Part shown: piece after piece, positions 11,934 to 24,123 of the stretch | How positions within the stretch are numbered: the stretch's first letter is position 1 | Layout of the letters: every line of letters begins with the position of its first letter | Source: Macrothele yani | Lineage: Eukaryota > Arthropoda > Arachnida > Araneae > Macrothelidae | Assembly: GCA_039090855.1 (NCBI GenBank) | Contig: CM077005.1 | Location: 13,617,921 to 13,681,920 of the forward strand | DNA: 64,000 nucleotides | Direction: 5' to 3' | The notes under the pieces: model-generated | Seen by the model: the letters and a program-made list of their open reading frames with translations, nothing else | Told to the model about the DNA's origin: nothing | Database searches by the model: none | Translations under genes and position numbers: made by a program

Positions 11934-12700
11934 GATTAAATTAACGTAAAAATGTTACCACTACTGTACTTCACGTTATTTAGGTTTAATATAGTTCTTT
12001 CTGGAGTGACCCTATGTACAATTAAAAAAAAATGCATTATAAAAGAACATATCATACAATCCATGAAAAATAAAATAATAGGGCTACTCACAATGTTTCC
12101 AACATGATATGTACATAGGAATGGCTTCTTAGCTCTTGTGCCACTGCTCCACCCATCGTCATAATTCCGAAAAAATTCCTTTGCGAAAACTTTTTTGTGT
12201 CGTTACGTTAAATATTTAACATGCATAGGTAACACAAGTTGCAATCCCAAGAATGGAGTTAAGTCAAACGTACAGATCATGAACAACAAAAAGACCAGAT
12301 AACCAAAGTCAAACATAGATATCACAAACGACTGGTCTTTTTGTCGTTCGTGATGTTCTGTACATTTGACTTTAGTCCATTCTTGGGATTGCAACTTGTG
12401 TTACCTATACGTGTTAAACGTTTAATGTAACGACGCCCAAAAAAATTTCAGCAAACGAATTTTTTCGGAATTACGACGACGGGCGGAGCATTGACACAAG
12501 AGTTAAGAAGCCATTCCTATGTACATAACATGTTGGAAACATTGTGAGTAGCCCTATTATTTCATTTTTCATGAATTGTATGATATGTTCTTAAAATGCA
12601 ATTTTTTTTATTATGCATAGGGTCACGTCAGAAAGAACTATATATTAAACCTAAATAATGTGAAGTACAGTAGTGGTAATGTTTTTACGTTAATTTAATC
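11934..12700. repeat. 767-bp near-palindrome (foldback)
   Basis: The left arm from 11934 (GATTAAATTAACGTAAAAAT) is the reverse complement, with scattered mismatches, of the right arm ending at 12700. The centre is near 12317, so the arms are about 370 bp each. An inner segment with CCATTCTTGGGATTGCAACTT occurs in both arms and a third time at about 11840-11862, just outside. No open frame is meaningful. It is either a foldback or MITE-type transposon or an inverted duplication. Confidence 0.85.
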
Positions 12701-13029
12701 ATACTTTATGCCACGTAATAAATACATGCAATATAGCGTAATTAATATGCATATTTAAATGTTGAATATGAACAAAAGAATCTTGCTACAAAGCCAAATG
12801 TTTTGCACCCTCGTTTCATATACTAAGATTTAAACGAATGTGCTTATTTGGTTACAGAAGCATTCTCCAGGCGAGTAGATAACCTTTATTTAAATTTAAT
12901 AAATTATTTTGCTGAAGGCAGAAACAGACATTTTCATTAAATCATTGAAAAATATTCTCTAATGTTAATGTTTTTTTTTGTTGTTGTTGTTGTTTTTTTG
13001 TCTTTCAAGTTCAATGAACGGAACACATT

Positions 13030-14068
13030 TTGCAATGTGGCATCGAAGAGCCTGAGTGACATGGTGTCACCTTGTCTCAGTCCCTTTCCAATTTTAGTAT
13101 GATTTTAGTATCCTCAAAACAGTCGAACCATCAATGCTTGCATTTCTATATATGCTGTTAATAAAATTAGTGCATGCATTTTCAATACTGCAAGACTTTG
13201 AAGACATAACTGCTGATGGCTTGATGAAATCAAAAGACTTTTCACAATCATTAGTAACTGCATAAATTGAGTACACATGCGTTCATTCATTCTTTCAATT
13301 AGTACTGAAAGGAAATAGATATGATCTATGGTGCTGTACCCAATCCTGAATCCAGCTTGTTCTCTTGGTTGATTTGTGCCCAATGTTCCCTACAAAAGCT
13401 ATGACAGTACTTAGTGAAGATTATGTAAACTGATAGGAGGCTGACGAGTTTGTAGTTTCTAAGATCCTTTAAGGTCACCTCTTTATACAGCAGGAACATT
13501 GTAGAATTGTTCCAGCCATCAGGAATTTTTCCTTCATTAAGGCATCTAATGAAAGCTTGGGTGAGTGTAGTTTCTATTTCTTCACTGGCTTTCCATTCAG
13601 GGTCCACAGTAATTCCATCTTTCCCTCGAGCACTTCTCCATTTCATGTTCTTAATTGCATGGGCAACTGGAGGTATTTAAGTGCCTGTATATTTCTCATG
13701 TCTGTAATAGATGCATCGTTTCTTTCATATAGTTTTGTATCTCCCCAAAAATTTAGCCTCTATTTTTGTTGTTGTTGTTGTTGTTGCAGTGCTACAATCC
13801 ATTTTCTTCCATTTCTGAAATGACCCTTTGCATTCATCAGGCTTTGGTTGTTTTAATTTTTTTTTTTTTTCTTCGCAATTCAATTTCCTTATGTCTTCAG
13901 TGATGCTTTTCCATACTGTCTTACATAGTACCATGCATTTCCCTTTCGAAGTTACATTATTTTTATCTTTAATTTTTTTGCATCAACATTTTTGTTTGTC
14001 CTGATATTCTTTCATGTGGCTTTTATTCTTAGTGCCACTTATTTTTATTGCTGTTTCCATAAGAGCCT
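13030..14068 (-). mobile_element. Old RTE LINE copy, 3' part
   Basis: Degenerate copy of the RTE at 5247-7666. It matches that element by eye across the reverse transcriptase region (VRQGDT-like, QPREQAGFR, ITVD and KIPD motifs in broken frames at 13094-13934). The copy is cut at 14068 by the DNA element 14075-16615 and resumes at 16622 with the expected next sequence. Confidence 0.85.
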
Positions 14069-14074
14069 TGGTAA

Positions 14075-16615
14075 CAGGGTTCGTACTCTTTTTGGGGGAA
14101 AAAATTCAAGGACTTTCCAGGCCTTTTCCAGGCCATATACAAAAAATTCCAGGATGATTACTACGCTTTACAGTATCATGCTCAAATTAGTTTTTAAAAG
14201 CAATTTCAGTTTTAAGTAATAAAAATGATGAAAGATGCAAATGGATTAGGGATGATAGGGGGAAGGGAATAGAACTGTCCATAATTAGCATGTTCTCGTT
14301 GCGCTAGGCGCTTAAGCACTGCTGAATTCAGTCAGACCCCCAATGGTCAAATGATTGAAATGTGCTGATGTTCATGGAATGAAATGGTTGATCAGCTATG
14401 ATAACCGCATAAAAGTTCGAAGGGGGGCGATTTCTTTTTTACGTTATGCAACATTCTACATTACTCCAGTATTTATCTTGTCATCAACAACAATAGCAAT
14501 GTAACTACCACTTACGATCGCGGATATCGGCCAACTGAAAATCTGCCATACAACTAAGGGATACAACACACAGGTATCATGTTACAGTGTATTGTAATTG
14601 AAAAAAAAAAAGATTTCAGAAATTAAAATCGAAAAAAAAAACTTTCAGAAATTAATATCATCAAGTCATGGTGTTTCAAAAATCCGCTTTCCTTTATAAT
14701 GTTTAAAAACATGTAATGTTTTTTCTTTTTTACCTGTCGTGTATAATAAAATGGGTTGATTTTTTTATGGAATCAGACGTCCATATGTCCAATTGTCTTC
14801 GTCTGAGTTCACACGTTAGCTACTGTGTACAAGTAGACATATTTTTTCAGCTCAAAAATATGTAGTTTTGTATGTATTCACAGTATAACTCATTCCGTAT
14901 TCCCACAGAACAAAATTCAGCAGATACAAATGAAGAACATCAAGACCCACCCAACACCATGTTTCCGATTGTCTGCTGTTTATATTCAAGAAATGCGAAT
15001 ATGGATCAATGGTGAATGCAGCAACTATGGTTTTTATTTATTACCAAGAAAAAAAAAAGGAGCCTGAAAGCTGTAAAGCTGAAACGGATATTTCTCCCCC
15101 TCCCGAAAACATTCCGATTAAGTTCAAACAGCAGGAGCACGCGTCCACGCACACTCAACCTCTGGAATGTCCTGATGGAACGGCTTCTTTTCATTTGGCA
15201 CATCGCCATAAATCACCACCTGCAGCTCACTGAAGTGTCTTCCTCCTTCACCCTAACTATAGGAGAAAACGCAAAAAAAAAAAAATGCTGCCCAATTTTC
15301 GACAAAATGACCAAATTTACGTCATAACGTTGCAATTTACTAAAAATACGTTTATCTGCTGAATTTCGCCTAAATCCATTGAAAACTTTTTAATTAGATT
15401 TTTTTATTAAAACAGTAACTCAGACATCTGAATAAAAATGTATGTTTGTAATTAAAATAGGGTCCATATCATCACAGAAACAAAATTTAAGGATCACTCT
15501 GTTTAAATAAACCATGGCATCTAAAAAAAAATAATTTGCTTGCTTTTCCCGTAATTTATAATTGCCGTTTCTTTTTTTTGAATCCGATTTTGCAACGGAA
15601 GATTTTTTTTTTTTTTTTTTTTTGCATCTGCTAAAGTTTCAAACGGAATTCGGCGAAATTTGCACTAGAACTTTATTGTGATGTATTTTAACCACTGTAA
15701 AAATTTTACTGTGTTATTTTCAAAATTCCGGAAAATGGATTTCTGAAAATATCTCTTAGTCCTTTTGAGCCGTGGAAGTGATAAACAGGTGTTTGCTTTC
15801 TTCCCAACCAAGGGCTTCGGATCAGCGCTCCCAGCTGTCAATCAACCGTTGCTATGGTAACACCCTTTCTGCTCAAGGCTCACTGTCTAAAGAGGCACAC
15901 ATAATAAAAATTTCCAATGCTAACTTTTTAAGTTTTAAACCGATTCAAATGGAATTTTGGGAGTGAGCTTCTGTAATCCAATTATAGTAAATGTAAAAAT
16001 TTCAGCCACTTTTGTGAAAAATTCGCAAAGATAGTTTTCTTATTTTTTATCATAAGTAGCCGAAGTCTCTTGAGGGGTGGGCCGGAAGCAAGCGTCTTAA
16101 TGCAATAAACAAGGAGCAGATGAATGTGTTGTTCAGGCATACTCTTCACTGGTGGATGCCAGCTGACTTGGTAAACACGCGACCCCCTTTGCAAATGCTA
16201 AATGTCTCTTCTTTCCCCTTCTGTTGTTTTCAGTAGTTGTCGGACGGACATCAAGCTCAGGGCTAGAGAATGCATCAAGCTCCCCTTCCCTAACAGACCT
16301 GCTAGTAATCATCCAATTTTATTGCACTGGAAGTAGTGCTTCCCCCCCCCAGCCAAATTAGGATTTGGGCACATCCGAAACACCACTGTAGCCGGCGGTT
16401 TCTTTGAGAACAGAGAGGAACTTAAAAAAATTAAGGGGTAACAGTCAATAACACGATTTCCTAAAAGGGCATTTTTTTAAGCACTAATTTCAAATTTCAA
16501 GGCTTTTCAAGACAGCATTAAAAAAATACCGTTTTTCCAGGATATTCCAGGCCTTGAAAACGTAATCATGATTTTCCAGGACTTTCCAGGTTTTCAAGCA
16601 CGCGTGCGCACCCTG
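14075..16615. mobile_element. 2.5-kb non-coding DNA element inserted in an RTE copy
   Basis: The ends are inverted: CAGGGTTCGTAC at the left and a right end whose complement reads CAGGGTGCGCACGCG. Inside both ends lie multiple copies of AAGGACTTTCCAGG-like words. TGGTAA is duplicated at 14069-14074 and 16616-16621. Removing the element restores the interrupted RTE sequence, which proves insertion. The interior has no recognisable transposase, so this is a non-autonomous element of a hAT-like or related superfamily. A smaller relative lies at 60038-60846. Confidence 0.85.
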
Positions 16616-16621
16616 TGGTAA

Positions 16622-17000
16622 GTTTTCTGTTAACTATGGAGATGTCTACTTCTGTTGTTAGACCTACTGCGCAAAATCTGCTTCTTAGTTTTAATGTGAA
16701 AGATTTATGATGGTTTTTTTTTGTTGTTTTTTTTAAGATTTGTCATGTCAATACTCAATACTTGTAGTTTGCTTTATGAGCTTGCATTGTTCTAGTTTTG
16801 TGATACGGTACATCTTACCGCTGCATAGTCACTTCCCGTGTTGAACCTGTTAAACATTCTGCAGTCTTTGATGACAAATTCCTTGTTACGCATAATAAAA
16901 CTAAGTCCACTTGTCATCCCATTTGAGTGCCCTCATTTCCATTTCTTATGTGAACTTTTCTAGGAAAAGGAATTCATGATGATACACCTATGCTTCTGAA
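16622..17000 (-). mobile_element. Old RTE LINE copy, 5' part
   Basis: Continuation of the LINE at 13030-14068 after the 2.5-kb insertion. It corresponds to about 7190-7540 of the younger copy (endonuclease C-terminal region) and is heavily mutated. Its 5' end fades out near 17000, just below the SMARCAD1 exon at 17183. Confidence 0.8.
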
Positions 17001-17182
17001 AACTCAACATGATTATTTGCTTATCTTTGTTATTTAAATGTAAAATTTTCTCATGAAACTTTGAATATGTTATACACAATACACAAAATTTATCCCCTAT
17101 CTACTTTCCTTAATATTTAAACCAGAGCATTAGAGTAGCTGGGAGAAAAAATACCAAAAATGGGCACACTGAAGAAACTTAC

Positions 17183-17373
17183 CTAGAGTTGATGAAGGCA
17201 CAACAATCAAATGAGGTTGTTCTATACTCTGTTCTTTCATATATGCCAATAATGAAATTGCTTGGACTGTCTTTCCTAGTCCCATTTCATCTGCAAGGAT
17301 CCCATTGACTTCTTGATTGTGCATTAATATTAACCAATTCAGACCTAGCATTTGATATGGTGTCAAGTGCATT
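17183..17373 (-). CDS. SMARCAD1: SMARCAD1-type remodeller, helicase exon
   Basis: Exon of an ATP-dependent Snf2-family chromatin remodeller related to SMARCAD1/Fun30, a nuclear protein that moves nucleosomes during DNA repair and heterochromatin maintenance. It encodes the start of the helicase core: LTPYQMLGLNWL (Q-motif region), GILADEMGLGKT (Walker A, motif I) and HLIVVPSSTL (motif Ia). A consensus acceptor (TTTTATAG) precedes base 17373 and a donor (G|GTAAGT) follows base 17183. The first base completes the codon left open by the exon 35581-35373, giving a continuous frame. The following exons with motifs II-VI were not found in the lower-numbered part of the window. Confidence 0.9.
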
Positions 17374-17674
17374 CTATAAAAGAGAATAAAAAAAATGCAA
17401 ATAAACAACAAAAAGTACTTCAGGGCTGATTAAAATTATTAACTAACAACAAGGTGCAAGATCTGCCTGCATAATCTAACAAGATAATCTTGTTTAGATT
17501 ATGCAAATAACACTGTAATTACTTAAATTGCAATAAACTCAAAAATTGTAGATATGATACATCAAGTCACCAGATAATTTTTTAGACAAAGAACACACCT
17601 GACACAGCATTTACAGCAGCTATTAACATATTAAATCACTGTCATGCCGAAAGAACAAGTTCAAATCTGCCTTA

Positions 17675-17960
17675 ATGTGTAGTAGCCAACAAGTAGCACT
17701 CAAAAGAAATCTATATTCACTCGCATACAATGGTGCTGGAATGCTGAAACTCAGGAGGTTGATTATTCCTTTTCTACATAGTTACCACCCAGTAAAACAA
17801 CCTTTTCCCAGTGATAGTACAGTTGTGAATGCCTTCTTTCTAGAACATCTTAGATTGTGCTTTGACCCATGACTCTGTTATGGAAATGATGCACCATCAT
17901 CAAGAAAATGCTTGCACATAAAAATGACTTCAGTGATGGAAGAAACCAGAATGTGTAAAC
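17675..17960 (-). mobile_element. Mariner remnant (3' end)
   Basis: Decayed minus-strand sequence matching by eye the 3' part of the mariner at 39655-40480: the common words include TATATTCACTC near the outer end and TTAGATTGTGCTTTGACCCA in the body. In translation the WVKAQS-like pattern is shared. Only the C-terminal coding end and 3' region remain. Confidence 0.65.
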
Positions 17961-18004
17961 TAAGTACTTCCAGCAAAAATCTTTTTTGAATCTGCTATCC
18001 TAAA

Positions 18005-18073
18005 CACAAGGATAATCTATATTCCAATAAACGTTGCATTTCGATGTTGATTGGAATTAAGATTATCCTTGTG
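18005..18073. repeat. 24-bp hairpin
   Basis: Arms 18005-18028 and 18050-18073 are complementary at 22 of 24 positions with a 21-base loop. It lies in the large SMARCAD1 intron. A microRNA-like precursor or micro-foldback are both possible. Confidence 0.7.
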
Positions 18074-18218
18074 AGAATTAAGATTATCATTCTGTGCAAT
18101 ATTCCAGCCCCCCTCCAGTCAGGTTGCTGCCCTTGTCAGCATTTTTTTCTCCCTGCCCTATCTTGGCATCTTTGCTGAATACTTTTGAGAAATGATGCCA
18201 CTTGCAGTTCAGGTAATA

Positions 18219-19448
18219 CACCGAAGAGCAATTGAATTAGAGATACCTGTCTAGTAACGTGTAGCACCACCTTTCGCCCTGATGACGGCGGCGATTCATC
18301 TCGGCATGGACTCAACAAGACACCGGAAGCGTTGGGGAGCCATACGGATCCACGACCCCTGAACAAGCTCCCACAGTTCACGAAGATTTGATGGACGGGG
18401 GGGGGGGGGGGTCAGAGCCTCGAACATCTCTCTCGATGGCATCCCAGATGTGCTGGATGGGATTGAGGTCAGGTGACCTAGGTGGCCAAGGAAGCGAGGT
18501 CACGTCGGTGGAGTGTTCATCCAACCATTCGGATACAATTCGGGAGCGATGGCACGGTTCATTGTCTTGTTGCAGGATGAGGTCCCCAGTGGGATGTTGA
18601 AGACGCACAAACGGGAGCAAATGGTCGTCCAGGATATCCCGGTAACGTTGACCTGTGAGGGACGATGTCACATGTACCAGGGGTCCCATTTCAGTCCACG
18701 TAAACAGTCCCCAGACGAGAATGCCACCCCCACCAGCTTGAAGAGTACCCTGCTGGCAAGAAGGATCCATCGCTTCATGTGGTTTGCGCCGTATTCGTAT
18801 CCTGCCATCCGCATGTACCAACGTGAATCTCGAATCATTAGTCCAGGCAACATTTTACCACATGTCTAGGGTCCAGTGGCGATGTTCCCGCGCCCATGCT
18901 AATCTTTGCACCCTGTGATGTGCGGTCAGCAGCGGTACCCTCGTGGGACGATGGCTTCTGTACCCCATAGCGAGGAGATGGTTCTGGATGGTGTGGATGC
19001 TTACACGTTTTTGTGCACCAGCGTTAAATTGCCGAGTGATTTCTTGCACTGTGGACTGTCTATCAGCTGTTACAATGCGAGCTAGTCGACGATGACCCCG
19101 TTCATCCACACGCTGTTGTCCACGGCAGTTGGCCCTTGCAGGGATGGTTTTACCGGATTCGATGTACTCATGGTGCACCCGTGACACAGTGGCTCGTGAA
19201 AATCCCAGTGCCTGCACAACTTCCGAGATGGAGTGACCCATTCGTCGGGCCCCGACCATTTGCTCACGATCAAATGCACTTAGATCCTTCATCTTACCCA
19301 TACTGTGTCAGACTCTTACTGATTGCCGTCGCATCACTCCTTATATTGTCGGATCGCTGCATACGTCATGTCGTTTCCGTTTACAGGGACGCCCACAGCG
19401 CCACATTTGTATAACGCCAGCTGTCTCTAATTCAATTGCTCTTCAGTG
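18219..19448 (-). mobile_element. Tc1-like transposon, 1230 bp, TA target site
   Basis: Inverted ends CACCGAAGAGCAATTGAATT (left) and, by complement, CACTGAAGAGCAATTGAATT (right), each flanked by TA (18217-18218 and 19449-19450). Length and layout are those of a full-length Tc1/mariner element. The single gene reads on the minus strand and is broken. Confidence 0.93.
18251..19301 (-). pseudogene. Tc1-like transposase, inactivated
   Basis: Cut-and-paste DDE transposase. The N-terminus has paired helix-turn-helix DNA-binding domains (DREQMVGARRMG, then RATVSRVHHEY and a second HTH). The catalytic domain is damaged. An in-frame TAA follows LDMW near 18856, a frameshift lies in the G-run around 18400, and two catalytic acids appear changed: the usual SDES motif reads TNDS and the usual NPIE reads NPIQ. 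The middle D is kept (QQDNEPCH). Spacing from that D to the last position is 36 residues, as in DD36E-type Tc1 elements. It ends with GGATRY, the normal Tc1 C-terminus. Confidence 0.9.
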
Positions 19449-19680
19449 TATGTTAGGTTAACTTATAACTTCCATTCTTAACAGGAAACTGTGAATTCCT
19501 GCAACCTAACTTTGCACTTTCCTATCACGGCACCCTGCTCCCACATCTAAATTTTTTAAGCCCCCCACCCCACCCAGACAAATAAAGGCTGGTCTATGAG
19601 CTGCTGGTATGCAAGGACTAAAAAAATTTTAACGTCCATTTTTGTCAAGGGAAATCTCATGTCCATTTTATTTATTTACT

Positions 19681-19867
19681 TCATCATCATCATCATCATT
19701 GTCAACCATTATCAATCCACTGCTGGACGAAGGTCTCCCCAAGTTTCCTCCACAACGGTCTGTCTTGTGCCAGTCTCCTCCATGTCACCCCTGCATACTT
19801 TCGAATTTCATCCACCCATCTCCCATGTGGTCTTCTTCTGGGTCTTTTCCTGTCCCTTGGAATCCAA
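19681..19867 (-). mobile_element. RTE LINE, 3' end only
   Basis: Severely 5'-truncated RTE copy: (TCA)n tail followed by 170 bp almost identical to 5258-5431 of the copy at 5247-7666. TTTACT is repeated on both sides (19675-19680 and 19868-19873). The near identity to the longer copy indicates recent activity of this family. Confidence 0.92.
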
Positions 19868-20179
19868 TTTACTTACTTAGTATTATTTAAATTCCATACC
19901 TTTTTTATGTACAAATTCCATGTGAAACATTTGAATAATGTCATTGCCTTTGTGCCAAAGAAATTGTTCCTTTTGTTTTATTTAGATGTACTAATTCCAC
20001 AAGACTCCAATTCAAATAATTCTGTATTATTTTCACTGAAGCAAATTATATATCTGGTATATTATTTTTTTCAGATGTGCAAAATTCCAAAAGAACAAAT
20101 GCATTACCTAGTTGCTTAAAAGTGCTCACTCTCTAAACAGCAAACTACAAAATAATTCGGAATGATTTTGATCAACATA

Positions 20180-20358
20180 CAGTAGATTCCATTTGATAGG
20201 GCCATCGGTTAATTGGGGGAGCTATTTATTTGAGACAATTCTTGAAGAACATCCAAAATTAGCTCTTTGGGATACATCTTTTTGCATAATAAGAGCAGCT
20301 GCAACATTGGACCGAAGTGTTCCAGCTCTGATGTGTCCCAATTAACTGGAATCTACTG
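20180..20358. mobile_element. 179-bp MITE, copy 1
   Basis: Ends CAGTAGATTCC ... GGAATCTACTG are inverted repeats, continuing inward as TTAATTGGG/CCCAATTAA. TA precedes the left end; the right flank reads TT. A diverged second copy lies at 59827-59995. End sequence and size suit a pogo/Tigger-derived MITE. Confidence 0.75.
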
Positions 20359-20384
20359 TTGTCTATTAATGGCCATGACTTCAA

Positions 20385-20615
20385 TTATTGCTAAGTTTAA
20401 AAATGACTATGTCATCAGCAAAACAAAGGTGTTTTTAAATTACATAATGAAAGACATTCTGCAATGGGGCATTGAAGAGTTTGAGAGGTATGGTGTCACC
20501 TTGTCTCATTCCTTTTCCAATTTTTATAAATGCCATGCCTTCAAAAAGTCGATCCTTTGTGCTTGCATTTTTCATAGATATTATTAATAATGCTGTGTAT
20601 ATTCAGTACTGCAGG
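20385..20615 (-). mobile_element. RTE copy split by a hAT, left part
   Basis: Decayed RTE sequence matching about 6005-6250 of the younger copy (GTCATCAGCAAAAC is the complement of the FADD motif). It is interrupted at the ATTCCAAA target site and continues at 30768-31185. Confidence 0.82.
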
Positions 20616-20859
20616 ATTCCAAACAGGGTTTGAAAAAACCTGGGTTTTTTTTTTTTAAAAAAAGAACAACAGATCACTTGGTTTTTTGAGGTTTTATCGG
20701 GCTTTTTCAGGTTTTATTGGGCTTTTTCGGGTTTTAGTGGGGGTTTTCCAGTATTCTTGTAAAAACAAACAAGCAGCAATCAATGAGTAAATTCTGCCTT
20801 AAAACCACATAAGGGCAAAAGGAATCTCTTGATAAAACAGTGGCTGATTTTTTTTTTTT

Positions 20860-21473
20860 TTTTTTTTTTTTATGCTGCTAACATACCATTTAATGCAGCA
20901 AAATTGGATCATTTTAAAATTATGATCGAAACACTGAGACCTGGATATCAACCACCCTCAGCAAAAGCCATGGTGGAAAACTGCTTGATACTGCAGCAGA
21001 AGAAACTGAATCGCAGCTTTCAGAAAAAATAAAATCAGGCAGTTTCTCTCCCTCACCATAGATGGCTGGTGCAGTGTGAAGAATGAGCCAGTCCAAGCTA
21101 TTAGTGTCCATACTGGAACAAAGTTTTTTGCTGTATGCTGACAATACTAGATCAGAAAAAAAAAAAAAAACAGCAAAATATTGTGCTTCTGAATTAGAGG
21201 CAGCCATAAAGTAATGCGAAGAAAAAATTTGAAAACCTGTTTTTGCTGTTTTAACTGACAGCAAAAATAAAATGATAAAAATGTGGAAAATTTTAAATGA
21301 AAAATATCCAACTCTCATAACATAGGGATGCTCAGTACACCTGCTGAATTTGGTAGAAAAAGATGTTTCCCCAAAGACTGTTTAAAGCAGATTGTGGAGG
21401 TGCAAAAGTATTTTCGTAACATGCGCCAACCACATGGATGGTTAAAAGAAAAGCCTGGCTTAATGCCACAACT
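20860..21473 (+). pseudogene. hAT transposase, N-terminal/middle block
   Basis: Broken plus-strand coding remnant. It starts with IPFNAAKLDHFKIMIETLRPG, a hallmark stretch of hAT transposases just before the catalytic domain. It continues through a frame-broken segment with FAVLTDS and NKMIKMWKILNEKYP-like sequence to a CSVHLLNLVEKD block. The sequence is cut at the ACCTAGTG target of the BED-finger hAT and resumes at 24116. Confidence 0.75.
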
Positions 21474-21481
21474 ACCTAGTG

Positions 21482-24115
21482 CAGGGGTCGGCAAGTAATT
21501 TTAGGTCGGGTCCAGGTACTTTTGAAAATTTTTTATCGAGGTCCAGAAAAAAAATCATATTCCTTACTAATTTTTTATTTTAATTTTCACACAAAATAAT
21601 ATGAAATACAATAGATAAGCAGATTTGTATTGAAAAATCAATGGTAGAAATTACATTTGCGGTCTTGAACCAGTTTTTTAAAGTTAGGTTCACACGGGGA
21701 GCAGCTTATGCGAAGAGTGTCTTCAAGGTGGGCGGCCATTAATCTTCAGCGATATTGGTCGTTCAAAATTCATTTTTGAAAATGAAGTTTCACAAACATA
21801 TGTGGAGCCAAACATAGTAGCCAGGTAAATGGCTAATTTTTTGCAATTTCCATATTTTTCTGGGACATGTTTACTCCAAAATTCTTCGGCGGATGCAGTT
21901 TTATACGTTTGCAAGGAAATGCCTTCCTGCAAGTCTATCGTCTCCATTTGGAGTAAAGGCTTTGAAAGGCGGAACAACTTCGCAGCCACATCAGTCCATT
22001 CTGCAGCTGGAGAAACTTCAAAAGGCGATTTTAAGAATCGCGATAACTTCTCTATCTCTGCGAAGTCTTGGAATCTTGCTGCAAATTCCTTCCTAAGATC
22101 TGGCATAAAATTTGAAAATACTGCAATGTCTATTTCAGAATTATTTTTATATTCAAGAATTGTTGGAAAGTGAATAAATTCTTGACTTGCTATGTCTTTT
22201 TCAAAGATATCCAGCTTGCGACAGAAAGAAGACACACTTTGTATCAGATCACATATTAATTTCCCATTTCCCTGTAGCTCGGTATTGAGCGCATTTAAAT
22301 GTTTCAGAATGTCTTTCAGGAAAGCCACAGCTAGCATATTGCGTTCGTTTGCTAGGAACTCCAAATGCTTTCTTGCTTCTTGTGTATCCAAGTTGTCTAA
22401 GAAGGACGTTACTTCTTCTTTTATTTGCCAAAAATGTTCAATCACTTGACCTTTACTTAGCCAACAAACATTGTTGTATTGCAGTAAGTCAAAATGCGCC
22501 GAATCACACTTAGATAGAAACTCTTTGAACTGTCTGTGCTGAAGAGCAGAACGAGACCTCATAAAATTAATCAACTTGATCAAGCTGTCCATTACTTCTT
22601 TCAGAGTGGCACTAAGTTTTCCACAAAGGGCTGCCTGGTGAATTATGCACTGATAAGATAGTAGCCCAGCATTCTTATCCCTGATTCTCTTTACTAGTCC
22701 CTTTTCTTTGTCGATCATCGCTGGGGCCCCGTCAGTTGAAAGAGACACCATTTTATCATAACTAATGTTTGATTTTGTCATGAAGTCATCAAAAGTCTGG
22801 AATAAATCTTTTCCGCAAGTCTTGCCTTTAAATGGCAATATTGCTAGCAATTCTTACCTAAATGTTTTACTTTCAATATCCAAAAATCGCACGAAAATAA
22901 ACATCTGTTCTTCATCAAGTGTTATGGAGTAGCAAGGCGCCTTCTGCAGAAGTTCGAGCAAACTACTTTTGTCAGCAGCCAAAATTTCGGTTCTTCTTGT
23001 ATTGCTTCTTGCCGACAGTGGAATACCTTGAATTGCGGCAACAACATTCTTTTTCTCTTCAAAAAGTGCCGCGGCCACTTCCAACATACATTTTTTTACT
23101 ATCTCAGAGTCTGAAAATGGCTTCTGGTGTTTACTAAGCGTCCAACACACACGCAACGCTGCTTCTGCAGATTTTTCTTGCTCGCTCATAGAGCGAAGTA
23201 GTAAGGCCGTGCTTTTTTTGTAAGAAGCTAGAAACGCCTGGAGTTTTTCTCGACGAGCTTCACTACCCAGAGGAAAAATTTTGTGGAACTGCTGATGAGT
23301 TGTTTCGTAGTGTCGCTTTAAATTGCCACTTTTAACAAGAGCGACAGTTTTGTTGCATATGAGGCAAACTGGAACAGCTCCAGGATTATCATGCAGCGTA
23401 AAACAATATTGTTTAGTCCACTCAGTCAAAAACTTCCTATTTTCACTATCAACTTTACGCTTTTTAGGATCCATATCGATGCGAAAAAAAAAAAACGTTA
23501 TAAGCTTCGACAATAACAAAACAAATTAATAAAAGCTCCGTACGAGATCGCAACAACTACTGACGATGTGACAATAAAATTTGTCTATTTTATTTAGATT
23601 CGTTCTTTATAGAAATACTGACGCCCTGCACAAAGCGCATGCCGATGAACCGCAAAGAAGTTGCTTCCGTGTCAAAGTGTATGGTATGCCGACGCACCGC
23701 AAAGGAGCTGCTTCCATGTCAAAGGTCGCCGCCGCTGAGTACACCCGCACAAAAGATAAAATTGTCATTTCACATCAAAGTTTCATAAAGTGGAGTTAAG
23801 TTTTCGTTCGAGTTACGAGCACAAAAATTGTGTTAATATGAATATGCCTGCTCCAATTAAAAGAGGCTTCAGAGGTTGCCAGAGTCAGAGATTGATTTAT
23901 AAAATTTCCTATTTCATTAAATAAAATTCTTATGTTGCCTTCGGGTGTACAGAGCTTTCATGTGGATCAACAAATTATAAGAGTGCCGCTTAAACGTATT
24001 GTTATCTACAGAAAAATATATTTTTTAAATTTTATTTGAGTAATTTATACTTTCAAAAAATTTTTGGCGGTCCAGTTTTTACCTTACGCGGTCCAGCGGC
24101 AGTTGCCGACCGTGG
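21482..24115 (-). mobile_element. BED-finger hAT, 2634 bp, perfect 8-bp TSD
   Basis: ACCTAGTG is perfectly duplicated at 21474-21481 and 24116-24123. Ends are CAGGGGTCGGCAA (left) and, by complement, CCACGGTCGGCAA (right). Subterminal GGTCC words recur. The interior keeps many CpGs, unlike surrounding older repeats, which suggests a young insertion. It splits the transposase of the older hAT 20624-30759. Confidence 0.93.
21640..23519 (-). pseudogene. BED-type hAT transposase (ZBED/EPM2AIP1-like), nearly intact
   Basis: Transposase of the hAT superfamily, the lineage that gave the domesticated vertebrate ZBED, SCAND3 and GTF2IRD2-type proteins. The start is MDPKKRKVDSENRKF, with a basic PKKRKV nuclear-signal-like stretch. 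A BED zinc finger follows (VCLICN ... HYETTH), then SITLDE, SLSTDGAPAM, YQCIIHQAALCGK and the C-terminal dimerisation segment YVCETSFSKMNF. Defects are few: one in-frame TAA at 22854-22856 after about residue 220, and a frame break after SKMNF near 21770, beyond which LEDTLRISCSP is readable in another frame. The TAA lies in AGGTAAGAA, which also reads as a splice donor. Confidence 0.88.
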
Positions 24116-24123
24116 ACCTAGTG

